Assembly: GCA_934448295.1 (NCBI GenBank)
Contig: CAKSEY010000005.1
Coordinates: 62,001-126,000 of the forward strand
Direction: 5' to 3'
From: an uncultured Oscillospiraceae bacterium
GTDB lineage: Bacteria; Bacillota; Clostridia; Oscillospirales; Ruminococcaceae
Length of the DNA: 64,000 bases
The stretch's first letter is position 1. Each line of letters begins with the position of its first letter. The notes beneath the pieces were generated by a model that worked only from the letters and a program-made list of their open reading frames with translations, did not search any database and had not been told where the DNA came from. This document shows, piece by piece, positions 8,107 to 15,728 of the stretch. The translations under genes were made by a program, and so were the position numbers.

Positions 8107-8135
8107 TTGACAAATCCGATAAAACACGGTATAAT
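8107..8135 (+). promoter_or_regulatory. Strong promoter of a short non-coding transcript
   Basis: TTGACA (8107-8112), 17-base spacer, TATAAT (8130-8135). No start codon with a ribosome site follows before the terminator at 8249, so it drives an RNA gene. The stretch before it, 7904-8106, is AT-rich and shows nothing identifiable. Confidence 0.85.
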
Positions 8136-8141
8136 ATAGAC

Positions 8142-8274
8142 AAATAAATGGTCAGAGTTCTTAATCTCCGTTCATTTGTTTTGTTTAGTTGTCTCCTTTC
8201 TTTTGTTCTACACATAATGATCATTTCACTTGGCAGCCCTGCTGCGCCAGACCCGCGAGGGTCTTTTTTTTTTT
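8142..8274 (+). ncRNA. Candidate small RNA (about 133 nt) with anti-Shine-Dalgarno tract
   Basis: Bounded by a consensus promoter and by a textbook terminator: AGACCC, GCGA tetraloop, GGGTCT and 11 T residues (8249-8274). The middle is pyrimidine-rich and contains TGTCTCCTTTCTTTTG at about 8190-8206, an exact complement of the GAAAGGAG type ribosome sites used in this genome. A small hairpin GGCAGC/GCTGC precedes the terminator. No credible ORF lies inside. The boundaries are inferred from promoter and terminator; the family is not recognised. Regulation of mRNAs by pairing is an inference. Confidence 0.65.
8249..8274 (+). terminator. Intrinsic terminator of the candidate small RNA
   Basis: 6-bp perfect stem with a GNRA tetraloop (GCGA) followed by an 11-T run; it separates the small RNA from metA, which has its own promoter 20 bases downstream. 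Confidence 0.92.
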
Positions 8275-8294
8275 GCCCGCAGAAAGTCCCGCGC

Positions 8295-8323
8295 TTGACA
8301 TAATCAGGCGTTTGAGATATAAT
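8295..8323 (+). promoter_or_regulatory. Promoter of metA
   Basis: TTGACA (8295-8300), 17-base spacer, TATAAT (8318-8323), about 45 bases before the metA start. The leader is too short for an S-box riboswitch. Confidence 0.88.
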
Positions 8324-8367
8324 AAGACTATATGTATATAAAAAGCTTAATGGGAAAGGAAAACAAA

Positions 8368-9285
8368 ATGCCAGTTAAAATAGCAGACGGGCTTCCCGCG
8401 CAAAGTATTCTTGAAAACGAACATATATTCATCATGACGGAGCACCGCGCGCTCCATCAGGATATAAGACCCCTTAAGATAGGTATTCTGAACCTCATGC
8501 CGACAAAGGTAGTCACCGAGACCCAGATACTCCGCTGCCTGTCGAATACCCCGCTCCAGATAGAAGTCACGCTGGTGCAGACCTCCACGCACACCAGCCG
8601 GAACACCTCCAGCGAGCACCTGCTGAACTTCTACAAGACCTTCGACGAGATTCGCGGCATGAACTTCGACGGATTCATAATCACCGGCGCCCCGGTGGAG
8701 CAGCTTGAATTCGAGGACGTGGACTACTGGCAGGAAATATGCGAGATAATGGACTGGACAAAGACCCACGTTCATTCAACGTTCCACATCTGCTGGGCGG
8801 CTCAGGCGGCGCTCTACCACCACTACGGCATAAAGAAGCACCCGCTGAAGGAAAAGATGTCCGGGGTTTTCCTGCACCATATGCTCACGCCGAAATCCCG
8901 GCTTTTCCGCGGCTTCGACAGCGAGTTCTGGGCTCCGCACTCCCGCCATACCGAGGTACGGCAGGAGGACATCGAAAAGGTGCCGCAGCTCAAGGTGATG
9001 GCGGTCTCCGACGAAGCGGGAGTTTACGCGGTGTGCAGCGAGGACAGCCGTCAGTTCTTCATAACCGGACATTCCGAGTACGACGCGGACACGCTTGCAA
9101 TGGAGTACCAGCGCGACCTGGGCAAGGGAATGAACCCGAAGATCCCCGCGCACTACTTCCCAGACGACGACCCGGCAAAGCAGCCCGTCATGAAGTGGAG
9201 AGCGCACTCCACGCTTATCTACACAAACTGGCTGAACTATTTCGTTTACCAGACCACTCCGTTTGATATTTCGGAAAATATCTGA
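8368..9285 (+). CDS. metA: Homoserine O-acetyltransferase (MetA type)
   Basis: Acylates homoserine for methionine synthesis. The 305 residues align with the MetA family. Active-site Cys142 is in HICWAAQAALYHHYG, and FITGHSEYD holds the catalytic His and Glu. Residue 111 is Glu (TGAPVEQLEF). In this family Glu111 has been linked to acetyl-CoA use and Gly111 to succinyl-CoA, so this enzyme most likely makes O-acetylhomoserine despite the common annotation as succinyltransferase. The start MPVKIADGLPA is fixed by AAAGGA upstream; codons before it overlap the promoter. Monocistronic. Confidence 0.96.
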   Translation: MPVKIADGLPAQSILENEHIFIMTEHRALHQDIRPLKIGILNLMPTKVVTETQILRCLSNTPLQIEVTLVQTSTHTSRNTSSEHLLNFYKTFDEIRGMNFDGFIITGAPVEQLEFEDVDYWQEICEIMDWTKTHVHSTFHICWAAQAALYHHYGIKKHPLKEKMSGVFLHHMLTPKSRLFRGFDSEFWAPHSRHTEVRQEDIEKVPQLKVMAVSDEAGVYAVCSEDSRQFFITGHSEYDADTLAMEYQRDLGKGMNPKIPAHYFPDDDPAKQPVMKWRAHSTLIYTNWLNYFVYQTTPFDISENI

Positions 9286-9293
9286 CAAAGTTA

Positions 9294-9322
9294 TTGCAAA
9301 TAACAAAAAAATATGGTATAAT
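9294..9322 (+). promoter_or_regulatory. Promoter of the zinc-ribbon membrane protein gene
   Basis: TTGCAA (9294-9299), 17-base spacer, TATAAT (9317-9322), about 57 bases before the start codon. Confidence 0.8.
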
Positions 9323-9378
9323 TTTTCTGACCGGGCTATTCCGGCAGACAGACAAACTATTGAAACGAGGTATGTGGT

Positions 9379-10266
9379 ATGTATGACATCTATTCTCTGC
9401 TGAGCGGTACTGCAATAGCAAGCTTCATCATTCTGCTGGTGGGACTTCTTCTCGCGGTCGCGGGCGGTATCCTTCTCCAGTGGAAGGTTTTCGGACCGAA
9501 GGCAAAGGACCCGAACGCCGGAAAGTTCGCTAAATACGCCAACGGACAGTATTTCCTGCCGTTGCCGATAATCAGGATAACCTATTACACGCTTGCGATT
9601 TTCCTTGTATTTGTGGGAATTTCCAAGTGCATAACCGAGCTCAGCGGATTCGTCAATATCCTTGCATATGCCGTTGTAGGAAACGTCGTTCTCCGCATAC
9701 TCTACGAGACAGTCCTTGCGGTAAGGAAGAACGCAGGTCTTGACGCGGACAGCAATGTCGCCTCCGAGCCAAAGGAGGATCGCCCCATGTTCGAACCGAA
9801 GATCCCGGCGGTTCCATATCAGCAGCCGCAGCAGACCCAGCACCCGCAGTACAACCCGAATCAGTACTCACAGCCCCAGCAGCAGTTCCCGCAGTATCAG
9901 GCTCCTGCTCAGCCTGCCGCTCCTCAGCCCATGCCCGAGCCTGTGGTAAACGCAGTTCCCCAGCCTGTACCTGAGCCTGTGATGAACGCAGTGCCTCAGC
10001 CCATGCCTGAGCCTGTGGTGAACGCAATGCCTCAGCCCATGCCTGAGCCTGTGGTGAACTCGGTTCCTCAGCCCATCCCTGAGCCCGTTGTGAACTCGGT
10101 TCCTCAGCCTGTTCCCGAGCCTGCTGTAAATGCAGTTCCCGAGCCTGCGGCTCCCGATTCTCAGCCAGTCGAGCTGAACAAGGAAAGCGCGTTCTGCCAG
10201 TTCTGCGGCAAGGAAATAAAGGTAAGCGCAAAGTTCTGCCCTTTCTGCGGAAAACCCAGAGCATAA
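9379..10266 (+). CDS. Membrane protein with Pro-rich 12-residue repeats and C-terminal zinc ribbon
   Basis: Not a family I can name. A 295-residue protein with membrane segments at about 11-33, 66-84 and possibly 91-110; a Gln/Pro-rich linker (145-181); six tandem 12-residue repeats of the type PQPMPEPVVNAV (182-253); and a C-terminal zinc ribbon (Cys273, 276, 287, 290 in CQFCG and CPFCG). The zinc ribbon and linker probably face the cytoplasm. The repeats are nearly identical in DNA (36-bp period, 9922-10137), so copy number may vary between strains. It is a single gene; its mRNA would run through MITE copy 2 before reaching the terminator. Confidence 0.8.
   Translation: MYDIYSLLSGTAIASFIILLVGLLLAVAGGILLQWKVFGPKAKDPNAGKFAKYANGQYFLPLPIIRITYYTLAIFLVFVGISKCITELSGFVNILAYAVVGNVVLRILYETVLAVRKNAGLDADSNVASEPKEDRPMFEPKIPAVPYQQPQQTQHPQYNPNQYSQPQQQFPQYQAPAQPAAPQPMPEPVVNAVPQPVPEPVMNAVPQPMPEPVVNAMPQPMPEPVVNSVPQPIPEPVVNSVPQPVPEPAVNAVPEPAAPDSQPVELNKESAFCQFCGKEIKVSAKFCPFCGKPRA
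9922..10137 (+). repeat. Six tandem 36-bp coding repeats
   Basis: In-frame minisatellite inside the zinc-ribbon membrane protein gene, encoding PQPxPEPVVNxV six times with small variations. Confidence 0.9.
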
Positions 10267-10281
10267 ACCCGATATACATAA

Positions 10282-10443
10282 GGTAACCTCTAAAAACCGG
10301 GACACGAGCAGATTTCGTATATGACTTATATCAGATGCAAGGCACCAAACCGCAGTAATACTTGATGTATTTCAAGGTTTGGTAACGCAGCAGATGATAT
10401 AAGTCATAGGAATCTGCCGTGAAGGAGGTTTTTAGAGGTTACC
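10282..10443 (+). mobile_element. MITE-like palindromic element, copy 2 (162 bp)
   Basis: Same length and same orientation as copy 1, with the same termini (GGTAACCTCTAAAAACC ... GGTTTTTAGAGGTTACC), which here pair perfectly. Flanked by ATAA on both sides (10278-10281 and 10444-10447). It differs from copy 1 at 11 positions. Two differences in the inner stem are matched on the other arm (GTCAAACC/GGTTTGAC versus ACCAAACC/GGTTTGGT), so pairing is kept. It lies between the preceding gene and its terminator. Confidence 0.9.
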
Positions 10444-10445
10444 AT

Positions 10446-10476
10446 AAAATGCGGTTCGTATGAGCCGCATTTTTTT
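10446..10476 (+). terminator. Intrinsic terminator after MITE copy 2
   Basis: AATGCGG ... CCGCAT stem followed by seven T residues. It probably served the zinc-ribbon membrane protein gene before the MITE was inserted. Confidence 0.75.
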
Positions 10477-10511
10477 GTTCCGTGAATTCCATCAGATCAA
10501 ACACATTAAGC

Positions 10512-10531
10512 GGGAGGGGCAAGCCCCTCCC
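10512..10531. repeat. Perfect GC-rich palindrome
   Basis: GGGAGGGGC, AA, GCCCCTCCC: a perfect 9-bp inverted repeat in the gap before the DUF3343 gene. Such short palindromes are often dispersed through clostridial genomes, but no second copy was seen here. The nearest T-run begins nine bases after the stem, so it is not a typical terminator. Confidence 0.5.
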
Positions 10532-10619
10532 CTACGCGTCTTTTTTGACCCACAGAACGTTTTCCGCATATATTATAGTGCAGGAGCAATGCCCTGCAAT
10601 AACACAAGGAGATACGGCA

Positions 10620-10823
10620 ATGAATCATTTCACCATAAATACAGAATCCATGACGCAGGCGGAAAAGGCGCGGGTCTTTCTGGCGCGGCATGGTATCCGC
10701 AGCAGAGTTGAGCGCACTGTCGGGCGGGGCGGGTGCAGCTTTTCCCTGCGGATATTCGGCGAGAGGGAAAAGGTCTGCCCGCTTCTGGCGCAGATCGGCG
10801 TGAGCTGTGGTTTACCTCGATAA
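10620..10823 (+). CDS. DUF3343 family small protein
   Basis: A 67-residue protein beginning MNHFTINTESMTQAEKARVF, after AAGGAG. The pattern of an early helix, HGI near residue 23, then RGGCSFSLRI, fits DUF3343, a small family often found beside class V aminotransferases and thought to bind sulfur or selenium species. Cys residues are in GGCSF, KVCPL and VSCGL. Its last 17 bases overlap the start of the cysteine desulfurase gene, so the two are translationally coupled, and a sulfur hand-over role is plausible but inferred. Confidence 0.75.
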   Translation: MNHFTINTESMTQAEKARVFLARHGIRSRVERTVGRGGCSFSLRIFGEREKVCPLLAQIGVSCGLPR

Positions 10824-11949
10824 CGCGGCTACCACATTCCCGAAGCCCCGCAGCGTATACCAGACCCTCTCCCGGGCGGTCTCCGCCTACGGAGCAAACC
10901 CCGGACGCTCCGGGCACAGCATGTCCATGAGCACCGCGCAGGCGGTTTATTCCAGCCGCAGCAGGTGCGCGGAATTCTTCGGGGCGGAGCCGGAAAACAC
11001 GGTGTTCACCCTGAACTGCACCCATGCGCTCAACATGGCGATAAAGGGACTTGCGCGCCCGGGAGCGCACTTCGTCATCAGCGATATCGAGCACAACGCG
11101 GTCGTGCGCCCGGTGCACGCCCTGACGGAATATGGCATGGAGTACAGCATATTTGAAAGCTCCCCCGACACCGGCGAAACGGTCAGGAACGCGGAAAACG
11201 CTATCCGCCGGAACACCGCCGCGCTCATCTGCACCGCCGCCGGGAACGTCACCGGAGCGCGGCTCCCGCTGAAGGAGCTGGCGGAGCTCTGCAAGCGGAA
11301 AAGGATATGCTTCATAGTGGACGCGGCGCAGGGAGCCGGGCTGCTTCCGCTTTCATTAAAGGACGGAATAAACATCATCTGCACCGCAGGACACAAGGGG
11401 CTTTACGGCCCTATGGGAACCGGGCTGATGCTGACGGATGGGAGCTTTCCCCTCCGCACCATCATCGAGGGCGGCACCGGGAGCGCCAGTGAAAGCCTTG
11501 AACAGCCGCAGTTTCTGCCGGACAGATTCGAGAGCGGGACCATAAACACCCCCGGGGCAATAGCGCTGGGGGCTGGCGTGGATTTCGTAAAAGCGAGAAC
11601 CCCGGAGCGGATACTAAAGCACGAAACCGAGCTTTGCAGGAGCTTCTGCGCTTCTGCCCGCAGGATCCCCGGAATACGGCTCTACACCGACATTGACGAG
11701 CACCCGGAGCGCTACGCGCCGCTTGTTCCGTTCAACATCGAGGGAGTGCCCTCCGGGGAGGTCTCTATAAAGCTCAGCGACATGGGATTTTATATGCGCG
11801 GAGGGCTGCACTGCGCGCCGCTGGCGCACAAAAAGCTGGGTACCCTTGAAACAGGAGTGATCCGCTTCGCGCCGTCCGCTTTCAATACCCCCGAGGACGT
11901 TTCAAGGCTGATATGGGCGCTCAGGAAGCGCAGATGGGACGCGAAATAA
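10807..11949 (+). CDS. Cysteine desulfurase, class V aminotransferase family
   Basis: PLP enzyme that removes sulfur (or selenium) from cysteine as an enzyme-bound persulfide. In 380 residues it has LDNAATTFPKP at the N-terminus, the PLP lysine Lys197 in TAGHKGLYGP and the active-site Cys336 in GGLHCAPLAHKKLGT. The GTG start is used because it directly precedes the conserved VYLDNAATT segment and overlaps the upstream DUF3343 gene. No iscU or sufBCD gene is adjacent, so a role outside general Fe-S assembly, for example in thiolation or selenium supply with DUF3343, is possible. Confidence 0.93.
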   Translation: MVYLDNAATTFPKPRSVYQTLSRAVSAYGANPGRSGHSMSMSTAQAVYSSRSRCAEFFGAEPENTVFTLNCTHALNMAIKGLARPGAHFVISDIEHNAVVRPVHALTEYGMEYSIFESSPDTGETVRNAENAIRRNTAALICTAAGNVTGARLPLKELAELCKRKRICFIVDAAQGAGLLPLSLKDGINIICTAGHKGLYGPMGTGLMLTDGSFPLRTIIEGGTGSASESLEQPQFLPDRFESGTINTPGAIALGAGVDFVKARTPERILKHETELCRSFCASARRIPGIRLYTDIDEHPERYAPLVPFNIEGVPSGEVSIKLSDMGFYMRGGLHCAPLAHKKLGTLETGVIRFAPSAFNTPEDVSRLIWALRKRRWDAK

Positions 11950-11959
11950 AAAGAGATAT

Positions 11960-11978
11960 GGGGCTGATTTTCAGCCCC
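11960..11978. terminator. Terminator between convergent genes
   Basis: GGGGCTG, ATTTT, CAGCCCC. It lies between the desulfurase stop and the convergent U32 peptidase stop; A/T-rich flanks on both sides allow use in both directions. Confidence 0.75.
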
Positions 11979-11985
11979 ACAATAT

Positions 11986-14034
11986 TTATTCAGCGCCCCT
12001 GAAATAAAGTCCCCTTGTGAGCGAACCCGACGGCTTGCCGTTATTCAGGTACATATCAAGCACGGGCTTCAGCTCATGCTCGTCCGTGAATTTCAGCACC
12101 GCAAAGTCGAACGGCTCCAGGGAGCTGCGGCGGTCGCTCATTATCAGCAGGTCGGGGTTGAGTATCTCAACGCTGTTGCCGCCGCACAGCACCGGCATCT
12201 GATTCCCACGGCGGTCGGCTATGCACTTTCCGCAGGGGGAGCCGCCGTCGTCGAACAGGTGAACTCTCCCGCAGGGGGCTCCCCCGCTCACCGGGCAGCG
12301 CCGCATTATCATCAGCGGAAGCCGCCCGTATGCGACTATCCCGCGCGGCACCGGGGAGCTTATCTCCGCAAGCTGAGCCGCAGTCCCCTCAAAGGAAAGC
12401 GTGATATCCTCAAACCCGAGCGCCCCGCACACCCCTGCGGCATAGCTGTTGATGATGTTCAAGCGGTGCCCGCCGTGGAGCCTGTAACCCTCCTGCCGGA
12501 GTAACTGCGCGTGTCCCAGGGTCTGCGCCATTCCCCTGGTAAACCCTAGCCGTTTCAGCTCCCGGAGCCGATTTTCGACCTCGTCCTCGCAGTCGGAAAG
12601 CACGAACGGCGGGATAACCGCTATCCTGTGCTTGTCCGGAGTATCCGCGCCCAGAATCCGCATCGGCGCGTAAATCAGCCCGAACGGAAGCTCCAGCGCC
12701 TGCCGTAGCTGCTCCGCCGAATACACCTCGCACCGCCACTGTAACCCGGAGCTTTCATGCCGGGAGAATTCCGGAGCCGACAGCGGCTGCACCGCATAGC
12801 GCGGCGAATTCTTTTCAAGCACCGCTTCGTCCAGCTTCGAGATAAGCTCCCGCCGCAGGGAATTCAGCGCGGAAGCCGGGAGATTCAGCCCGCCGTCAAC
12901 GGTCGCGGAAATTTCACCCGCATAGAACTGAGTTCCGCCGAGCTTTGCCATGCGCTCCCTTACGCTCTCAGCGGAAAGCGGAGCATTCACCGCTGCCTGC
13001 GGGATATCGCCGTAAATCTCCACGGAGCAGCCCTCGCAGACCGCCGCCGCATGAACCGGCTCCCCCGCCCTTATCTCCGTGCGGATATCCGCCCGCAGGC
13101 GCGGCATTTCCGCCTTGTAGAGCGCCTTTATGCCGCTCAGCGCCTTCGCGGAATTCTCCACGTCCTCGCGGCTGCGGGTACCCTGCATATCGCGCATCGT
13201 GCCGGTAAAGTAGCTGTCCGTGAGCCCTCCCCGGGAGAAGATACCGGAAAGTCGGTCATAGTCGTAGTCCATTCCGTGCAGGGACTTATAGCACGCGTCC
13301 GTTGCGCAGGCGATGTACTCCGGGCGTTTCATTCTGCCCTCGATTTTAAGCGAGGCTATGCCGATATCGTCAAGCTCCTTCAGGTGCGGCACAAGGGAGC
13401 TGTCCTTCAGCGAAATCACGCTGTGCCTGCCGCCGCAGGTGAAATCCAGACGGCAGGGCTGCGCGCACAGTCCACGGCTGCCGCTCCTGCCGCCGAAAAC
13501 GCTGCTCATGTAGCACTGCCCGCTTATGCACACGCACAGCGCCCCGTGCACGAAAACCTCCAGCTCAATGCCGGAGCTTTCGGCGATCTTCTTTATCTGC
13601 TCAAAGGATAATTCCCGCCCTATAACCGCCCGGCAGAAGCCCAGCTCCTGAGCCGCCGCGACCCCGGCGGGGCTGTTGAGGGTCATCTGCGTGGAGGCAT
13701 GGCGCGGCAGCTCCGGACATACCCGGCGCACGATATCAGCCGCGCCGATATCCTGTATGATAAGCCCGTCCACGCCGCACTGCGCGGCGGTTTTCACGCA
13801 CTCCGTGAACTTCCCGGTCTCGCTGTCGTAGATCAGCGTATTAAGCGCCGCGTAGACCTTTACGCCGCGCCTGTGGCACTCCCGGCAGACTGTTTCCAGC
13901 TCTGCGGCAGAAAAATTTTCGGCATTTTTGCGTGCCGAAAAATCAGATAATCCCAAATAGACCGCCCCGGCGCCGGTATTCAGCGCCGCAGGCAGGTCTG
14001 CAATGCCCCCGAGGGGCGAAAGAATTTCACTCAT
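11986..14034 (-). CDS. U32 family peptidase / rRNA hydroxylation-type protein
   Basis: A 682-residue protein of the U32 family. It starts with the TIM-barrel-like segment MSEILSPLGGIADLPAALNTGAGAVYLG. The cysteine cluster CISGQCYMSS ... CAQPCRLDF (about 167-194) is typical of U32 members such as RlhA, TrhP and UbiU/UbiV; in several of these it binds an iron-sulfur cluster. RlhA and TrhP modify RNA (23S rRNA or tRNA hydroxylation), so an RNA modification role is more likely than collagen cleavage. A longer C-terminal part resembles DUF3656. Its ATG overlaps the stop of the upstream zapA-like gene by 4 bases. Confidence 0.85.
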   Translation of the reverse strand: MSEILSPLGGIADLPAALNTGAGAVYLGLSDFSARKNAENFSAAELETVCRECHRRGVKVYAALNTLIYDSETGKFTECVKTAAQCGVDGLIIQDIGAADIVRRVCPELPRHASTQMTLNSPAGVAAAQELGFCRAVIGRELSFEQIKKIAESSGIELEVFVHGALCVCISGQCYMSSVFGGRSGSRGLCAQPCRLDFTCGGRHSVISLKDSSLVPHLKELDDIGIASLKIEGRMKRPEYIACATDACYKSLHGMDYDYDRLSGIFSRGGLTDSYFTGTMRDMQGTRSREDVENSAKALSGIKALYKAEMPRLRADIRTEIRAGEPVHAAAVCEGCSVEIYGDIPQAAVNAPLSAESVRERMAKLGGTQFYAGEISATVDGGLNLPASALNSLRRELISKLDEAVLEKNSPRYAVQPLSAPEFSRHESSGLQWRCEVYSAEQLRQALELPFGLIYAPMRILGADTPDKHRIAVIPPFVLSDCEDEVENRLRELKRLGFTRGMAQTLGHAQLLRQEGYRLHGGHRLNIINSYAAGVCGALGFEDITLSFEGTAAQLAEISSPVPRGIVAYGRLPLMIMRRCPVSGGAPCGRVHLFDDGGSPCGKCIADRRGNQMPVLCGGNSVEILNPDLLIMSDRRSSLEPFDFAVLKFTDEHELKPVLDMYLNNGKPSGSLTRGLYFRGAE

Positions 14035-15626
14035 AGGGTAAGCTGTCCGTCCTCCAGCATTTCGTTGAGCTGCTTGTTTAGAGATGCGTTGGTCTTTTTC
14101 AGCTCCTTGACCTCGGAAAGCGCGGCGGAAAGCTGCTTTTTGATGTCCTCTATCTCCTGGGTCTGCCCGGGGTTCTCGGCGTTCTCGGCGCTTGCCGCCC
14201 TGAGCGCGGCGTTCTCGCTTTCTATCTGGGAGAATCTCACCATCAGCTCCTCGTACTTGTCGGACTTCTGGCGCAGCTCGGATATCTCTTTTTCCATCTC
14301 GGAATTGTCGGTGAGCGCTTCGTCAGTTTCCTTGCGGGAATCCCGGAGCTGCTGCTCTAAATCGGCGCTGCGGCTCTTTTCATCGGCAAGGGACTGGCGC
14401 GCTTCCGCAAGCTCCCCGGCGGATTTTTCGGCGGCGGAAAGCTTCTGTTCAAGGTCGGAGTTCCTGCCCTTTTCTGCGGCGAGGGACTGCTTCGCTTCCG
14501 CAAGCTCCCCGGCGGATTTTTCGGCGGCGGTGAGCTTCTTTTCCAGGTCGGAATTCCTGCCCTTTTCTGCGGCGAGGGACTGCTTCGCTTCCGCAAGCTC
14601 TGCGGCGGTCTTTTCGGCGGCGGTGAGCTTCTTTTCCAGGTCGGAGTTCCTGCCCTTTTCTGCGGCGAGGGACTGCTTCGCTTCCGCAAGCTCTGCGGCG
14701 GACTTTTCGGCGGCGGCGAGCTTCTTTTCCAGGTCGGAGTTCCTGCCCTTTTCTGCGGCGAGGGACTGCTTCGCATCTGCAAGCTCTGCGGCGGTCTTTT
14801 CGGCGGCGGCGAGCTTCTTTTCCAGGTCGGAAGTTCTGCCCTTCTGGGAAGCCAGCTCTTTCTTCACCACGTCAAGCTCGGCAGCGGATGCTTTCAGCTT
14901 CTCGCGGTCCTTTTCGAGCGTGTTCGCGCGCTCCTCGCTGCGGCGGAGGGCTTCCTCGGTGTTAGCAGCCTTTTCAAGCTTCGCGGCGAGCTGATTCTTT
15001 TCCTCGGCGAGCTGCGCAAGCGTTTCCGTCTGCTTTCTGAGGTCGGCGTTCTGCTTTGTCAGCTCGTCTACGTTCTTCTGGAGCTCCGCGCCCTTTTCGC
15101 CTGCGGATCTCAGCGTGTCCGCAAGCTGCGCGTTCTTGTCCTCCAGCGACTTTATCTGCACCTCCGCCTTGTCCAGAGCAGACTTTGCGTCTGCGTTGTC
15201 GGCGGCGCGGCTGTTCGCTTCATTCAGGGTCTCGGCAAGCTGCGCGTTCTTTCCCTCCAGCTCGGAGAAGCACTTTTTCAGCGCTTCGAATTCCTCGTTC
15301 TCCTTCATCAGCGCGACATTCTCTGCGGAAAGCCGCTTGTTCTCGTCAAGCGCTGCCGCCGCCTTTTCCGCCGTGGAGGTAAGCGCGGCGACCTTCTTCG
15401 AGAGATCGTCGCGCTGCGCGGAGGTGCTGCCTAGCTCGTCCAGCATATCAAGCACGGAGAGCACGCATGCGTCCTCCTTGACGTCGGGATTGTTCGGCAT
15501 CAGCTTGCAGTATTCGCTTATCCTTCGGTCTGCCTCGGCGGCGTGGCGCTTGATGGCTTCCGTATCATTCGTGCGGAGATTGTACGTTTTCCCGCAAATC
15601 GTTACTGTTACCTTTTCGTTGAGCAT
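14031..15626 (-). CDS. ZapA-like protein with a very long repetitive coiled coil
   Basis: The first 70 residues (MLNEKVTVTICGKTYNLRTN ... AEADRRISEY) match ZapA, which bundles FtsZ filaments at the division site. Typical ZapA is about 90-110 residues, but this protein has 531: the rest is a Glu/Lys/Ala-rich coiled coil. Residues 273-427 are five tandem 31-residue repeats (unit contains KQSLAAEKGRNSDLEKKL). A short tail follows (KELKKTNASLNKQL). The start is fixed by AGGAGG about 9 bases upstream; a longer frame would run into the leader. It is co-transcribed with the U32 gene. A role at the division ring is inferred from the N-terminal domain. Confidence 0.85.
   Translation of the reverse strand: MLNEKVTVTICGKTYNLRTNDTEAIKRHAAEADRRISEYCKLMPNNPDVKEDACVLSVLDMLDELGSTSAQRDDLSKKVAALTSTAEKAAAALDENKRLSAENVALMKENEEFEALKKCFSELEGKNAQLAETLNEANSRAADNADAKSALDKAEVQIKSLEDKNAQLADTLRSAGEKGAELQKNVDELTKQNADLRKQTETLAQLAEEKNQLAAKLEKAANTEEALRRSEERANTLEKDREKLKASAAELDVVKKELASQKGRTSDLEKKLAAAEKTAAELADAKQSLAAEKGRNSDLEKKLAAAEKSAAELAEAKQSLAAEKGRNSDLEKKLTAAEKTAAELAEAKQSLAAEKGRNSDLEKKLTAAEKSAGELAEAKQSLAAEKGRNSDLEQKLSAAEKSAGELAEARQSLADEKSRSADLEQQLRDSRKETDEALTDNSEMEKEISELRQKSDKYEELMVRFSQIESENAALRAASAENAENPGQTQEIEDIKKQLSAALSEVKELKKTNASLNKQLNEMLEDGQLTL
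14346..14810 (-). repeat. Five tandem 93-bp coding repeats
   Basis: Exact-length in-frame repeats (31 codons each) in the zapA-like gene, covering residues 273-427; the central three are almost identical in DNA. A degenerate partial unit (GRTSDLEKKL) precedes them. Confidence 0.93.
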
Positions 15627-15728
15627 TGCAGCAGTCCTCCTGAGTTTATTTTCATGCCCCAAGGGCTTCGTATTGTCGAATCTTTTATTTCCAAACCTGT
15701 TTTGCGCATACTATTCCTGCTATATAAT

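Noticed and set aside
7904..8367. Possible S-box (SAM) riboswitch before metA.
   Set aside because: metA has its own promoter about 45 bases upstream, so its leader is too short; the preceding transcript ends at a terminator and lacks S-box motifs.
9922..10137. Regular 36-bp repeats that could suggest a CRISPR array.
   Set aside because: The units are contiguous without spacers and in frame with a Pro-rich protein; they are coding minisatellites. No cas genes are present.
14065..14994. A 309-codon Ser/Phe/Ala-rich frame antisense to the zapA-like gene.
   Set aside because: It mirrors the 93-bp repeats of the real coiled-coil gene; composition is not protein-like and there is no start signal.
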